From positions 1-64,000 of the forward strand of contig JAUCBJ010006846.1 of NCBI GenBank assembly GCA_032718475.1: DNA of 64,000 nucleotides, given 5' to 3'. Of the stretch, positions 21,563 to 30,500 are shown in pieces (position 1 is the first letter of the stretch; each line of letters begins with the position of its first letter). The position numbers and the translations under genes were made by a program. The notes under the pieces were generated by a model. It saw nothing but the letters and a program-made list of their open reading frames with translations, had not been told where the DNA came from and searched no databases. The stretch comes from Nemertoderma westbladi. Its lineage: Eukaryota > Xenacoelomorpha > Nemertodermatida > Nemertodermatidae.

Positions 21563-23632
21563 TTACACTTGGCTGGTAGCAAAGTTCTTTATTGCCACCA
21601 TTTTTACCGACCTTATGCTATGTTCTCCTAGTTCATCCTCGGGAGTGGACAACGAGCCTACACAATAATCTGTAGCTACTGTGGATTTCCAAACCTGCAT
21701 AATTCCTGAAAGGTTCAACTTAGTTCGGAACTTGGGTTGTCCAGCAAAGATGTCTTTGGCTAGCTCTTTGTCGATGAATGTACCTGTGCTGCCGGAGTCA
21801 AGGAGGGCGTTTACTATAAAACTCTTACCTGGCCCGTGGACTCTCAGCTGCACTACTGGGAATTCCCGAATTCCGACGTTGGAAGTTGGCGCTTTCCAAG
21901 ATGGTTGTCGGTCCGGAATAGTCAATTGTACTTCATTATCGGTGTCAGTCTCATACGTAAGCGCTCGATACACCGCGGTGTTTATCATATAACAGGATTC
22001 GTTTTCGTCGGAGAATTCGTCCGTGTAGAATCCTTCCATCTCAGAGCTGTGGTCAGTGTCGTTCACATCACTGAATTGGACATGTAGTTCGGACTCACAT
22101 ACCTGACTCGTGCGGGTTCTTTCAAATTCTGTGTGCAGCAAGATATGATGTTTCGCGCCGCACTTAGCACACCTCGCGTCGGAGTAACAGGTCCGCCGTT
22201 GGTGTCCTTGTCTGAGACAATTATAACACAACTGCTTATCCCACATGACATCACGTCTATCCTTTAGGGATTTCTTCAAGAATTCATCACATCCACTCAA
22301 ACGATGGGGCCCGTCGCACAATGCACATTTGGGTTTGATGTTACTTACTTTAACTTGTGTGGTGTTGTGCACACTTGTTCTTTCCTCGGGCTTTCTTCCA
22401 TGAATTCTCTTAGGAGACGTAGGAGGAGTTGTTGTAACCTGTTCTCTCCTGTCACGGGTTCCAGACTTAGATTTACTTACGTCTTTACGGGTTTTGTTGA
22501 CATAATAAGATCTTTCGGTGTCTTTCCCGCTGTTCTCCTCGTGGGAGGTCTGGCTTTCGCCGTCGTCTGTATAACACACTGGTGTTACCTTTCTCCTAGA
22601 AACGGGTTTTTCACTCACCTTATTTTCCGGTGTCTTCTCTCGGGACTGCTTTAGGAGCTGTAATCTTACCTCTCCATTTAAGAATGACATGAGATCAGCC
22701 ATGGTAGGGTCTCTTTGTTGCTGGTCCATCATATAGAGAACTCTTTTGTCCCAACGAGTACCTACTCCACCCTTTGGCAAAGTAGATGCTACAGCTCCAA
22801 CAACCATGGAACTCTGATATTCATGAGACTTACCTAACAAATCTAGTTGTCTACAGATCTCCTGAATCTCATCGGAAAACTCTATAATCCCGCTGCTAAG
22901 GAACTTTCGGGGAGCTACTAATTTCGCATACAAATACCTTGCTATGTTAGTCCTATTACCATACCTGATGTTTAGTGTATCCCAAACTTGTCTTAATCCT
23001 TCTGGATGTCCAATAAACTTTAACGCCATTAACTTGGGAGGTCCTTCCAAGCACTCGATGAGGAATCTAAGTTTCTCTCCGTTGGATAGTACAGAGTTCT
23101 GTATGTTATCTTTGTAATATTCATTAAAAGGTAACCATTTCATCTCATCTCCAATGAACTTGACGATCTCTCCCACCTTTGCCGCTTGACGGGCTTCGGT
23201 TCTAGCCATTTGACGCGTAAAACTTTCTTGGGCCATTGTATTATTTAATATCGAGTTATCGGTATATAAATTTCTCGGATTAGGATCAGGTCTATATGGA
23301 ATAGCATTAACAACAGGTTTATAATTACCCTTAATAGGGTTCACTATAGGAGTTTCTACTTCACTAGCAGTATAGATGCGTTTAGGCTCCACACCTTGCG
23401 CATGAAATACTTCAGACCTAACAGGTTCACACATTGTTACAGGGGGTGGTGGTATACCCAATTGTATATTTACTAATTTATCGCGTTCTAACGCGATACT
23501 CTGCTGCACTTCTTGCAACTCTAACCTACCCTCTCTTACTGTTCCCTTTAACTGCTGAACAGTCCCTTCCAACTCTCGGACCTGTTGGGAGGAACGTATT
23601 CGATGCTCCTCCAGCTGCCTGAGCAGGAGAAC
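21563..23632 (-). CDS. BEL/Pao gag C-terminal half with zinc knuckles and aspartic protease (fragment)
   Basis: The longest intact frame of the relic is open from 23632 and has no ATG at its start, so it is a fragment. Counting from 23572, residues about 1-35 are coiled-coil-like. About 134-280 resemble the DUF1759 gag domain of BEL/Pao elements (KFIGDEMKWLPFNEYY, GEKLRFLIECLEGPP). The linker is basic. Cys-rich motifs follow: C416-x2-C with His and Cys behind it, a classical CCHC knuckle C449/C452/H457/C462, and C468/C471/H476/H480. LLDSGSTGTFID at 590-601 has the DSG catalytic core of a DUF1758-type retropepsin. The frame stops about 80 residues later, before any polymerase motif. Confidence 0.88.
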   Translation of the reverse strand, partial: VLLLRQLEEHRIRSSQQVRELEGTVQQLKGTVREGRLELQEVQQSIALERDKLVNIQLGIPPPPVTMCEPVRSEVFHAQGVEPKRIYTASEVETPIVNPIKGNYKPVVNAIPYRPDPNPRNLYTDNSILNNTMAQESFTRQMARTEARQAAKVGEIVKFIGDEMKWLPFNEYYKDNIQNSVLSNGEKLRFLIECLEGPPKLMALKFIGHPEGLRQVWDTLNIRYGNRTNIARYLYAKLVAPRKFLSSGIIEFSDEIQEICRQLDLLGKSHEYQSSMVVGAVASTLPKGGVGTRWDKRVLYMMDQQQRDPTMADLMSFLNGEVRLQLLKQSREKTPENKVSEKPVSRRKVTPVCYTDDGESQTSHEENSGKDTERSYYVNKTRKDVSKSKSGTRDRREQVTTTPPTSPKRIHGRKPEERTSVHNTTQVKVSNIKPKCALCDGPHRLSGCDEFLKKSLKDRRDVMWDKQLCYNCLRQGHQRRTCYSDARCAKCGAKHHILLHTEFERTRTSQVCESELHVQFSDVNDTDHSSEMEGFYTDEFSDENESCYMINTAVYRALTYETDTDNEVQLTIPDRQPSWKAPTSNVGIREFPVVQLRVHGPGKSFIVNALLDSGSTGTFIDKELAKDIFAGQPKFRTKLNLSGIMQVWKSTVATDYCVGSLSTPEDELGEHSIRSVKMVAIKNFATSQV

Positions 23633-23636
23633 TCAC

Positions 23637-24274
23637 TCACTCTACCGCCGAAGCGGGAGCCGCCAACATGGTAGCGGGTAGACGAGGGATGACGGGCGAC
23701 AAATCGTTGATGTTTTGCTCGGCGTCCAGGACCGGGATTGATTCAGGGGCTGCTCTACTGGGCACAGGTAGTTTAGTACTGTGCAAAGGGAATTTAGAGT
23801 TAGGTTCTGGAAGTACAGGGGTCTCTATCACGGAGGGGGTGGCTTCGAGAACAGGCCTAATTATCTCAGGCTCATCTACTATAGTAGGGAGTCTTTCTTC
23901 CCTAATAATTTGGTCTGTAGGCGCAGGATTACTTAAATCTACACTAGCTAGTTGCCTTCTCACTGCTGGAGGCAAATTAGGCAATTTCTGCCGGTGCAGC
24001 ACCCTTCTACGTCCGCTGGAACGAGATTTATTTCCTCTACCTTCAGGATCTGTTGTATCGCCTTCATCAGAGGATGTAAATCCCTGTCTCTTGGGAGTAG
24101 ATCGACTTAGCAGCTGCATCTGAGTAGCTGTTCTCAGTTTATTTAAGTAATCTTGCTTCACTTGAAGATTTTCCAACTCTAGTTGGGCTGTCTCTTCAGA
24201 TGCCTTCCGTTCTGCTTCTACCACTGCCTCTGCCGCTTTTCTTTCAGCTTCTGCCGCTGCCACTTTTCTTTCAG
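23637..24274 (-). pseudogene. BEL/Pao gag middle segment (EAERK-rich helix and Pro-rich linker)
   Basis: The frame between the TAG at about 24275 and the TGA at 23637-23639. It begins with repeated AEAERKA heptad-like sequence, continues as a coiled coil (ELENLQVKQDYLNKL) and ends Pro-rich. The TAG sits where neighbouring repeats have GAG, so it looks like a single G-to-T nonsense change. It belongs with the flanking gag pieces. Confidence 0.7.
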
Positions 24275-24278
24275 CCTA

Positions 24279-24536
24279 TGCCGCTGCCGCTGCCGCTGCC
24301 GTTGCCGCTGCCGCTGCCGTTGCCGCTTTTATTTCAGCCGCTGCCGCTGCCGCTGCCGCTGCCGCTCGCCGCTGCCGCTGCCGCTGCCGCTGCCGCTGCC
24401 GCTGCCGCTGCCGCTGCCGCTGCCGCTGCCGCTGCCGCTGCCGCTGCCGCTGCCGCTGCCGCTGCCGCTGCCGCTGCCGCTGCCGCTGCCGCTGCCGCTG
24501 CCGCTGCCGCTGCCGCTGCTGCTGCCGCTGCCGCTT
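24279..24536. repeat. GCCGCT hexanucleotide microsatellite inside gag
   Basis: About 40 near-perfect GCCGCT units, purest at 24368-24516. On the minus strand the three frames read poly-Ala, Gln-Arg and Ser-Gly. The extra C in GCTCGCCGCT near 24366 shifts the frame, so the upstream Ala-rich frame ends as Ser-Gly repeats. An Ala-rich helix has been expanded by replication slippage. Confidence 0.93.
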
Positions 24537-24544
24537 TTCTTTCA

Positions 24545-25229
24545 ACTTCTGCCGCTGCCGCTGCTGCTGCCTTTCTGTCTTCTATCTGTTTTTTCTTTAG
24601 TTGTTCTTCCTGTTCCATAGCGATGAGGATGCTTTCATCAAATTTAGCCTGCTCAGCGGCTAATATTTCCGCATCTAACGAGTCCAACACAAATTTGGCC
24701 CCTTCACTATTAGGGTGAAGTCCAGCTAGCCTTCTCCTTAGCTCTTTGTCACCTATGAATCGTTGATAGTCCGACAGATAGATGTCAATAGCATCCTTCT
24801 TCTGAGGTTTCTCTGATATAGCTTCGCTTTCCACCTGAGAAAAGGTAGCGTCTGTTGACTCTCCGTGGGTCATGCGCTCGGTTAGCTGAGCTTTCCATTG
24901 TGTCATTCCCTGGACTTTAAGACTCACCCGTTGGAACCAAGTTTTTACGGCCACTTGCAACGACGTGTCTTGGCTTCTCTTCGAAGCTTCTTCAAAGGCC
25001 GAAAGGATTAGTCTGATCCGTAAAATTCGTTCTCGCACTTGATAAAGCAGCTCTCCCTGCTCTTGAGGTCCTTGTCGTTGTTGAAACAGGTGTTCCTCTA
25101 ATCGCTCCAAAGAGCTGAAGAATCCCTGGACATATCCTGCTGCCGACCTCTTCCACACAGCTGGATCTCGAGTGTCCCTTACTACTCCCATCCTGTATAA
25201 GTCCTCCCAGGCAGCTTCCGATAAGTTAA
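24545..25229 (-). pseudogene. BEL/Pao gag second segment, helical, leading into the Ala tract
   Basis: In-frame sequence from about LPFNLSEAAWEDLYRMG through VWKRSAAGYVQGFF, GELLYQVRERILRIR, DIYLSDYQRFIGDKEL and LDAEILAAEQAKFDES, ending in Ala-rich ERKAAAAA at the microsatellite. It is predicted strongly helical and is presumed part of gag by continuity with the downstream gag-protease frame. No family was recognised. Confidence 0.6.
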
Positions 25230-25751
25230 ACGGGAGTCCGGGTCCGGGGAAGTTCCATTGCGTCTCGACAATAGACCTTCAGTTCCTCCATTGTGATATC
25301 CCGCATAACTGTCCTTGGTCGATCGCTTACTTCTCGCCCAATCGATTTGATGTTCTTCCACCGCAATCAATACTCTAGTGAGTACGGCTCCAGGAAGAAT
25401 TAGAAGTGGATCTGGATAAACCGCTTCTGTCATCCTTGCTCCGATCTCGGGTGTCAACTCTACAGTGTCTGAACTACTGGAGTTATCGGGCCGCTGAGAA
25501 ATAAGTTCTCGGTTCGGGTGCTGCTGCTGTTTAACAGCTGCCTCTTGGTCCCGCTTGACTTGAGCCCTAGTGCCTATGATAGACCTATGGTGCTTTACTA
25601 GCCTAGGGTCTGACACTACTACTGTAGGGATGACCTTTCTTACAGTAGGAGGGGACTTGGACTTCGGTCTCAGATTTTCTATACTCCTATCTGAGTCACA
25701 GACTGTTCTTTCTAGGAGACTATCTGACAGTGTTTGCTTTGTGTCAGCCAT
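25182..25751 (-). pseudogene. BEL/Pao gag N-terminal segment
   Basis: Starts with ATG 25751 in AATCATGG context and runs as a hydrophilic Ser/Lys/Gln-rich sequence (MADTKQTLSDSLLERTV). The last 60 or so codons of this frame look aberrant, whereas sensible sequence continues in the other two frames (RTVMRDITMEELKVY, then LSEAAWEDLYRMG). At least two frame changes therefore lie between about 25380 and 25200. No domain was recognised by eye. Confidence 0.65.
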
Positions 25752-27642
25752 GATTTATATTGCAGTTGAATGCCTACTACTATAACGACAGTTAAAGTAA
25801 GTCTAGTAATTCAGTATCAACTGTAAGCCTAGTAATTAATTACCGATACCGTTACTCAGTGTAACGTGATATATATATAATATATTAAAATACCGGTATA
25901 CTCATAGTATATATAAGAATTATTACAGACTAGAATTAGTCACAAAATACCGGTATATAATTTCAGCCTAAATTTATATAAATAAATATAATAAGCCTAC
26001 TGTGAATACCGGTATACACCTATAGTATATATAAGTATTATTATAGACTAGGATTAGTCACAGAATACCGGTATATAATTTCAGCCTAAATTTATATAAA
26101 TAAATATAATAAGCCTACTCGTAAATACCGGTAATGTCAATTATTTTATAATAACTGAATTTCTGAATTTTAGGGTTACTTTCCTTTACTTTATTACTGT
26201 TATTAAGCAGTAGTTCAACTGATATTAAGACCTAATTGATGTATAACAGGCCTACTATTTTATAAATCTGTTTGAGTTGATTTATAATATATTATGTACC
26301 CGTACAAGGGTTTTGACAATATTTGAAATAAATGTTATTATTTCTGGGTAAGGAGTCACTGCACAGAAGCTGAACGCTCTCAGTGGAGTGCTACTTGTTG
26401 GACACTAAAACGAATAATTCTACTTTACTAAGTTACTTATCACTACAAATTACTATACAATTACAGTTTGAGATTACAATCTCTAAATAAACACCAAAAA
26501 GTTACATGTACGAATTTTAGGGTAATTTTACAAGAAATCTACAAACCAGCCTAACAACGAGTTAGAATTTCTGGTTCTTACAAACTGACAGGAATCTACG
26601 GTATTTGAAAACAATAAAGCAGTAGTAAGTAAATTGCGTTGTCCAGATAAGAAAATACCACCGTCTGACGACTTATAGTCTTAGCTCTATAAGTACTACG
26701 TTATGTACCCGGAGTGTCCTTACCTAGAAGTTAATTACCGCAGCCAACCAGAGCTAACGTGCCTATTAACCACTTTACAACACAAATATACTGACTACAC
26801 ACAAAATTACTTTCGGAAAGTACTGTACTCTAAACCCTAAATTAGGTACAAGTACTTATACAACAAATAACCAGCAGTTAAATATACTTGAACAGCTAAA
26901 AGAACCACGGTATCTGCTGGAGTGACCAGAGCACAAAATCACCAGTCTTTACCTACGCCAAGCAGCCCTGATGTAGTACCGGGGTTAATTTAACTATAAC
27001 GGTATGTATAACAAGCACAATTACTGTAGGAATAAACTTGGGGGGTATGTAGGTTGCGAATACTCGCATATACTCTGAATAATAAATATTACGCTACCCG
27101 TGCAGACTATACAAACAAAATACAGACCAAATGCTGGCAGACTACTGTCAAGCCTAAATAAACTACAGTATATGCAGACTCCGAAATGGTTAGTTAGTAG
27201 GCATTCTAACCGAGTAGTACGACTTATTCTTTCGGGGGGGATTTACCTTACAGCACTGGATGCCTCCACCTTCCTAACTAGTACTTTATCGGACATACAC
27301 TCTACATACACTGCAATCGCTTCAGACCTAACAACAGCCAGACAACAATCCAGCCTACAAATTATTTGTACAATTTGAGCAGGCTTACACGCCTTCTGCT
27401 CAATATTACACTTACAGATAAATAAAACTGACAGAAATAAGTAAAATCCCAATAAAAAACCAGGGCTGCAGTCCCTGATTAAATATCAAGACCTACCGGT
27501 ATATAATTATCAAAATCGAATAATACTGTTGTACCTGTAAGTACCGGTTCGGGTAGTTGGGCAGTTAGGCCTACAGCTTACCGTTCGACCGGTACCTTCG
27601 ACTTTATTGCCTACTGTGCAATAAAAAACTAAAATCTATTAT
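25752..27642. other. Non-coding spacer upstream of the BEL/Pao relic
   Basis: AT-rich with many ACCGGTAT motifs and one tandem duplication, listed separately. The 5' LTR and leader of the BEL/Pao element should be at its left end, but I found no matching repeat near 21.5 kb to define an LTR. No gene was seen. Confidence 0.5.
25890..26130. repeat. Two-copy 118-bp tandem duplication
   Basis: The landmark TTAGTCAC(A)(A/G)AATACCGG and the following TATATAATTTCAGCC occur twice 118 bp apart (TAGT at 25937 and 26055). Copies end with TAATAAGCCTACT and are nearly identical. Confidence 0.88.
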
Positions 27643-28064
27643 TGTTCGCGCTTTTAGACCTTTAGCAGTTCAACCTGCCAATTTTAGTTGTCTTCTTGTT
27701 TATAAATCGACTTTAGCCTAGACCAATTATTTAATGTACTGAAGTTACATCCGCCGAAGCCAGTCTGTGCGCGATCATTCACCCACAGTTAAGGGAGACT
27801 GGATTCGGGTGCTTTGAAGTTATTGCGGTGCAGACCTACTGTATTATTTGATTGATCGTTACTATATAATCTCTGACAAATATATTTACTTTCGGGGAAA
27901 TATTAACAGTTCCTTTGGGACATGGCGCTTTAAGTATAAAAACAGAGTTATGACTTATACTAATCACAACTAGATGGCTACTGAGTTTCGTAAATAGCGC
28001 ATTCTTTAGGAGATGCTTTATTATCAATCACACTACTTCACACGACTTCACACTACTTCACACT
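27643..28064 (+). repeat. Dispersed repeat B, copy 2 (about 422 bp)
   Basis: Same orientation and extent as 16755-17166, with an extra CACACTACTT-like unit near the 3' end. TATAAAA is conserved (AAGTATAAAAACAGAG), as are CATCCGCCGAAGCCAGTC and GCGCATTCTTTAGGAGATGC. Confidence 0.85.
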
Positions 28065-28642
28065 GATCTGCCGACAGTCACTGAATTTGATCATATATAA
28101 GGAAGATCGCAACTGACACTTGTAGGGATTATGAAATAGCATTTAATTCACACAAAAACCACTATAATGTGAGTTGCAGTTGCTACCGGTAACCTGTTCC
28201 TCTCACCTTCAGTAATCAAGAAGATTGGGGGTTTTATGATTATTCATCGGTATTCTCCAAATATATCAGCAATATACATCAACAAATAACAACAATTAAT
28301 AACAGAAGTAAAATAATGCGGTGAACAATCAGCTTGTGTTACGTAAGTCATTATGGATTGGTAGGGTCAGATAATAGATTTACGTTCTTGTAATCAAAGC
28401 CATCAGATGTTTAGGCCAAAGTCTGAAACTTCCAAAATCAGAAGTACAGAAGATTTCCAAGCAGTTCTCTCACTCAGAAAGGTAAACAAAGACCGTAATG
28501 CATTGCGCGGTTTTCCGTAGGCCCTTGTTCAACATAAAGTAAAATCGCTCTGATTGGCTGAGCAGAACAAAGAGGTTCCATGTTTACAGGAAACCAGCTG
28601 ACAGATTTTGTCATCTGAGCTCCAGTCTTTTAGAGTATTATG
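28065..28642. other. Non-coding spacer
   Basis: No gene or repeat recognised; base composition is near the window average. Confidence 0.45.
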
Positions 28643-28740
28643 CGCATTGCGGCAAAAATGACTTGTTATGTCCGCTAAGGCACCTACACTGTGCATTGCG
28701 GGGAAAAATGACTTGTTATGTCCACAAAAGCTTTTACACA
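28643..28740. repeat. Two-copy 49-bp tandem duplication
   Basis: GCATTGCGG(C/GG)AAAAATGACTTG followed by TTATGTCC occurs twice, with GCATTGC at 28644 and 28693. It lies just before the region that resembles the 3' repeat of the small LTR-like element. Confidence 0.75.
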
Positions 28741-28963
28741 TAGAGTTACAGAGTGAGGTGAAAGGTTAAACCACTTGGAGGGACAAACAAGCTAGAGAAG
28801 CTAACAGTAGGAGGTAACACCTACACAGGGAGTGGCGAGGCGATAAGTAGCCAATAAGGGCCAATTAGTAGGCAGGGAAGGGAATGGGGAGAATGAAGCG
28901 TATCTATTGGATGATAGGGCCACCCTTAGTGTAGGACTAATAATAATATATGTGTCGATGCAA

Positions 28964-28970
28964 TATATAA
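28964..28970 (+). promoter_or_regulatory. Candidate TATA box in the left repeat
   Basis: TATATAA in GCAATATATAACCG lies about 360 bp upstream of the ATG at 29330. It is the best TATA candidate in the left repeat and would place transcription start near 28995, around CATTGCTATTCAGTT. Confidence 0.4.
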
Positions 28971-29329
28971 CCGTTATACTATGTCATTGCTATTCAGTTG
29001 GTTGCCAGAAATAACCTTGGAACTGGAATAGTTCTGACCATTGTCACAACTGTAGTCTGTTAGTGCGGATAATACTGATTGTGCTGTCATTGCTATTGTG
29101 CTATTACCTATATATTCAGTTGATCATTGACATTTATGTTGATTGCTAGTACATCTAGAACCAGCTATTTTCCATCGGCCTTCGGCCTACCGAAACACAG
29201 CAGCCTACGGACGCGGCAACGCGTACTAACTAAACCGGTCGGGACCCGACTCTACCAACTCTAAGGTCCCGTCACAGTCAGAACTTCCATCTCTATAACT
29301 GTAGAACTGTGACCAACCAACGACAAACC

Positions 29330-29509
29330 ATGAGTGATAAATCACCCCAGTCGGGAGAGAGAACGCCGCCGCGGACCCCAAGCGACACCGACGCAACGAT
29401 CCACGAGGCCGCGACGAGACGCTACCGGCCCTACTCACCAGGAAAGGAGCTGCTTGTACCGATTCCAGAAGGGGACGAGTTGCCTCTACTGCCGCGAGTC
29501 GAGTCATAG
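29330..29509 (+). CDS. Short Ser/Pro/Arg-rich frame, upstream partner of the zinc-knuckle frame
   Basis: ATG 29330 opens a 59-residue frame (MSDKSPQSGERTPPRTP...) that ends at TAG 29507. It has an ATG and plausible Gag-like polar composition, whereas the overlapping +1 frame that carries the zinc knuckles has no ATG before its first knuckle. The two are probably halves of one protein separated by a frameshift, natural or a mutation. The TAG is followed after one base by an ATG of the other frame (TAGGATG). Confidence 0.55.
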   Translation: MSDKSPQSGERTPPRTPSDTDATIHEAATRRYRPYSPGKELLVPIPEGDELPLLPRVES

Positions 29510-30131
29510 GATGGGGACGTGTCCACGGTTGCACAACCGGTGTTCTCAGTGCAAATTCCAGGGGCACTACGGACGCCAGTGCGACTGGATGGACGACGAG
29601 GAGAAGTTTAAGATCTTCGAGGAATGGGCCGATGTCGGCATCATGACGCGGCAGCGGATGAAGGCCCAGGAATTCCGGTGGGGTTTCTTTAATATTAACC
29701 AGGAGGCCCACCTGGAAATCATCAAACGGAGGCTTCCATTTACTTATCAAGAAGTATCAACGGCGGCATCGTATGCGGGAGTGATGAATACACAGAGGTA
29801 TTTAGACAGATGGACGCCAGAGAACCGGGGAGAGTTCAGAGATTTCCTGGCAGAGCATGTGCCGCGGGCCATGAAGGTGATCCTATGGGACGCCACTAGG
29901 GGGAAGCAGCAGGGGCATTCGGAGGGGCCACCTGCGAAGCGATACCGGGAGCTAATAACACCAGCACCCAAGGAATCGACGACGGGAATCAGTAGGGAAG
30001 TAACGGCAAGGATGAGGAACCTTAAGGAGGACAAGATCAAGGGAGCGGCGACAACAAGGAAGCGGCCGAGACAGGACGACGACAGAGGGAAGGAACTGAG
30101 ATGGTTCCCAAAGACAGGAGGAGCGAACTAG
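29334..30131 (+). CDS. Double CCHC zinc-knuckle protein (nucleocapsid-like)
   Basis: The frame is open for 265 codons to TAG at 30129 and lacks an ATG before 29511. Two perfect CX2CX4HX4C knuckles sit at C50/C53/H58/C63 and C70/C73/H78/C83, counted from 29334, typical of single-stranded nucleic-acid binding. Only the ATG at 29511 is available, and starting there would remove the first three ligands of knuckle 1, so entry from the upstream frame is likelier. The 150 residues after the knuckles are helical (EEKFKIFEEWADVGIM, RGEFRDFLAEHVPRAM) and end in a basic KGAATTRKRPRQ tail. Knuckles are N-terminal to the helical part, the reverse of a usual retroelement Gag. No protease or polymerase follows. 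Confidence 0.7.
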   Translation: MINHPSRERERRRGPQATPTQRSTRPRRDATGPTHQERSCLYRFQKGTSCLYCRESSHRMGTCPRLHNRCSQCKFQGHYGRQCDWMDDEEKFKIFEEWADVGIMTRQRMKAQEFRWGFFNINQEAHLEIIKRRLPFTYQEVSTAASYAGVMNTQRYLDRWTPENRGEFRDFLAEHVPRAMKVILWDATRGKQQGHSEGPPAKRYRELITPAPKESTTGISREVTARMRNLKEDKIKGAATTRKRPRQDDDRGKELRWFPKTGGAN

Positions 30132-30159
30132 AACTTGGAGGGGGAGATGTGGGGATGAT

Positions 30160-30179
30160 GGGGGGGGGGGGGGGGGGGG
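30160..30179. repeat. G20 homopolymer
   Basis: Twenty consecutive G after GGGGATGAT, about 30 bp past the zinc-knuckle stop codon. Similar runs occur at 31183, 35538 and 35985. Confidence 0.95.
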
Positions 30180-30309
30180 CGAAGAGGTCCGAAAGTGGAG
30201 TGGAGTTAGAGTGAAAGTAGAGAGAAGTTAGAGTCAGGTTAGAGTGGAGTGGAGATTTAAAATTGTGAGTGAGGAGTCCAAAATTGTCTCGAACCGAGAT
30301 GCCAGATGT

Positions 30310-30341
30310 CTTGGTGCAACATAGGTTGGAGTTGCACCAAG
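30310..30341 (+). other. Perfect 11-bp stem hairpin, 3' region of the zinc-knuckle element
   Basis: CTTGGTGCAAC and GTTGCACCAAG flank a 10-nt loop. It lies between the coding frame and the right repeat and would be present in the element's RNA. Confidence 0.85.
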
Positions 30342-30462
30342 AAGGGGTAGTAATATCATACCCAGAGGGAGCGGCCTGGAAAGTCGACTCCAAGTAAAAG
30401 AACTCCACCCCACACCCGATAGTAGATCGGGTTCCAGCGGAATTGAAGCGCACTCAAAGGTG

Positions 30463-30491
30463 ATGCTATCTTCTCACCGGGAAGATAGCAT
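30463..30491 (+). other. Perfect 11-bp stem hairpin abutting a polypurine run
   Basis: ATGCTATCTTC and GAAGATAGCAT flank the 7-nt loop TCACCGG. The right arm ends exactly where the GGGGGGGAG run (30492-30500) starts. The run and the following TG look like the polypurine tract and start of the right terminal repeat. Confidence 0.85.
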
Positions 30492-30500
30492 GGGGGGGAG

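Larger units (their letters stand above)
21563..25751 (-). pseudogene. Decayed BEL/Pao LTR-retrotransposon, gag-protease part only
   Basis: On the minus strand, ATG 25751 opens a gag-like region that ends in a protease-like segment at 21563. It is broken by several disabling changes: frame changes between about 25380 and 25182, an indel in the GCCGCT tract near 24366, a TAG at about 24275, and a frame change at 23632-23639. Gag and aspartic protease domains are present, but reverse transcriptase, RNase H and integrase are absent. No LTR pair was identified. The unusually long Ala/Glu/Arg/Lys-rich helical region in the middle is partly microsatellite-derived. The copy appears dead; whether some frame changes are sequencing errors cannot be judged here. 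Confidence 0.85.

Noticed and set aside
24183-24718. Pro-Leu and poly-Ala frames on the plus strand
   Set aside because: They are translations of the GCCGCT microsatellite opposite the gag frame and have no coding support.
30037-30453. Minus-strand frame opposite the end of the zinc-knuckle gene
   Set aside because: It includes a proline run read from the G20 homopolymer and overlaps a plus-strand frame with clear CCHC motifs.
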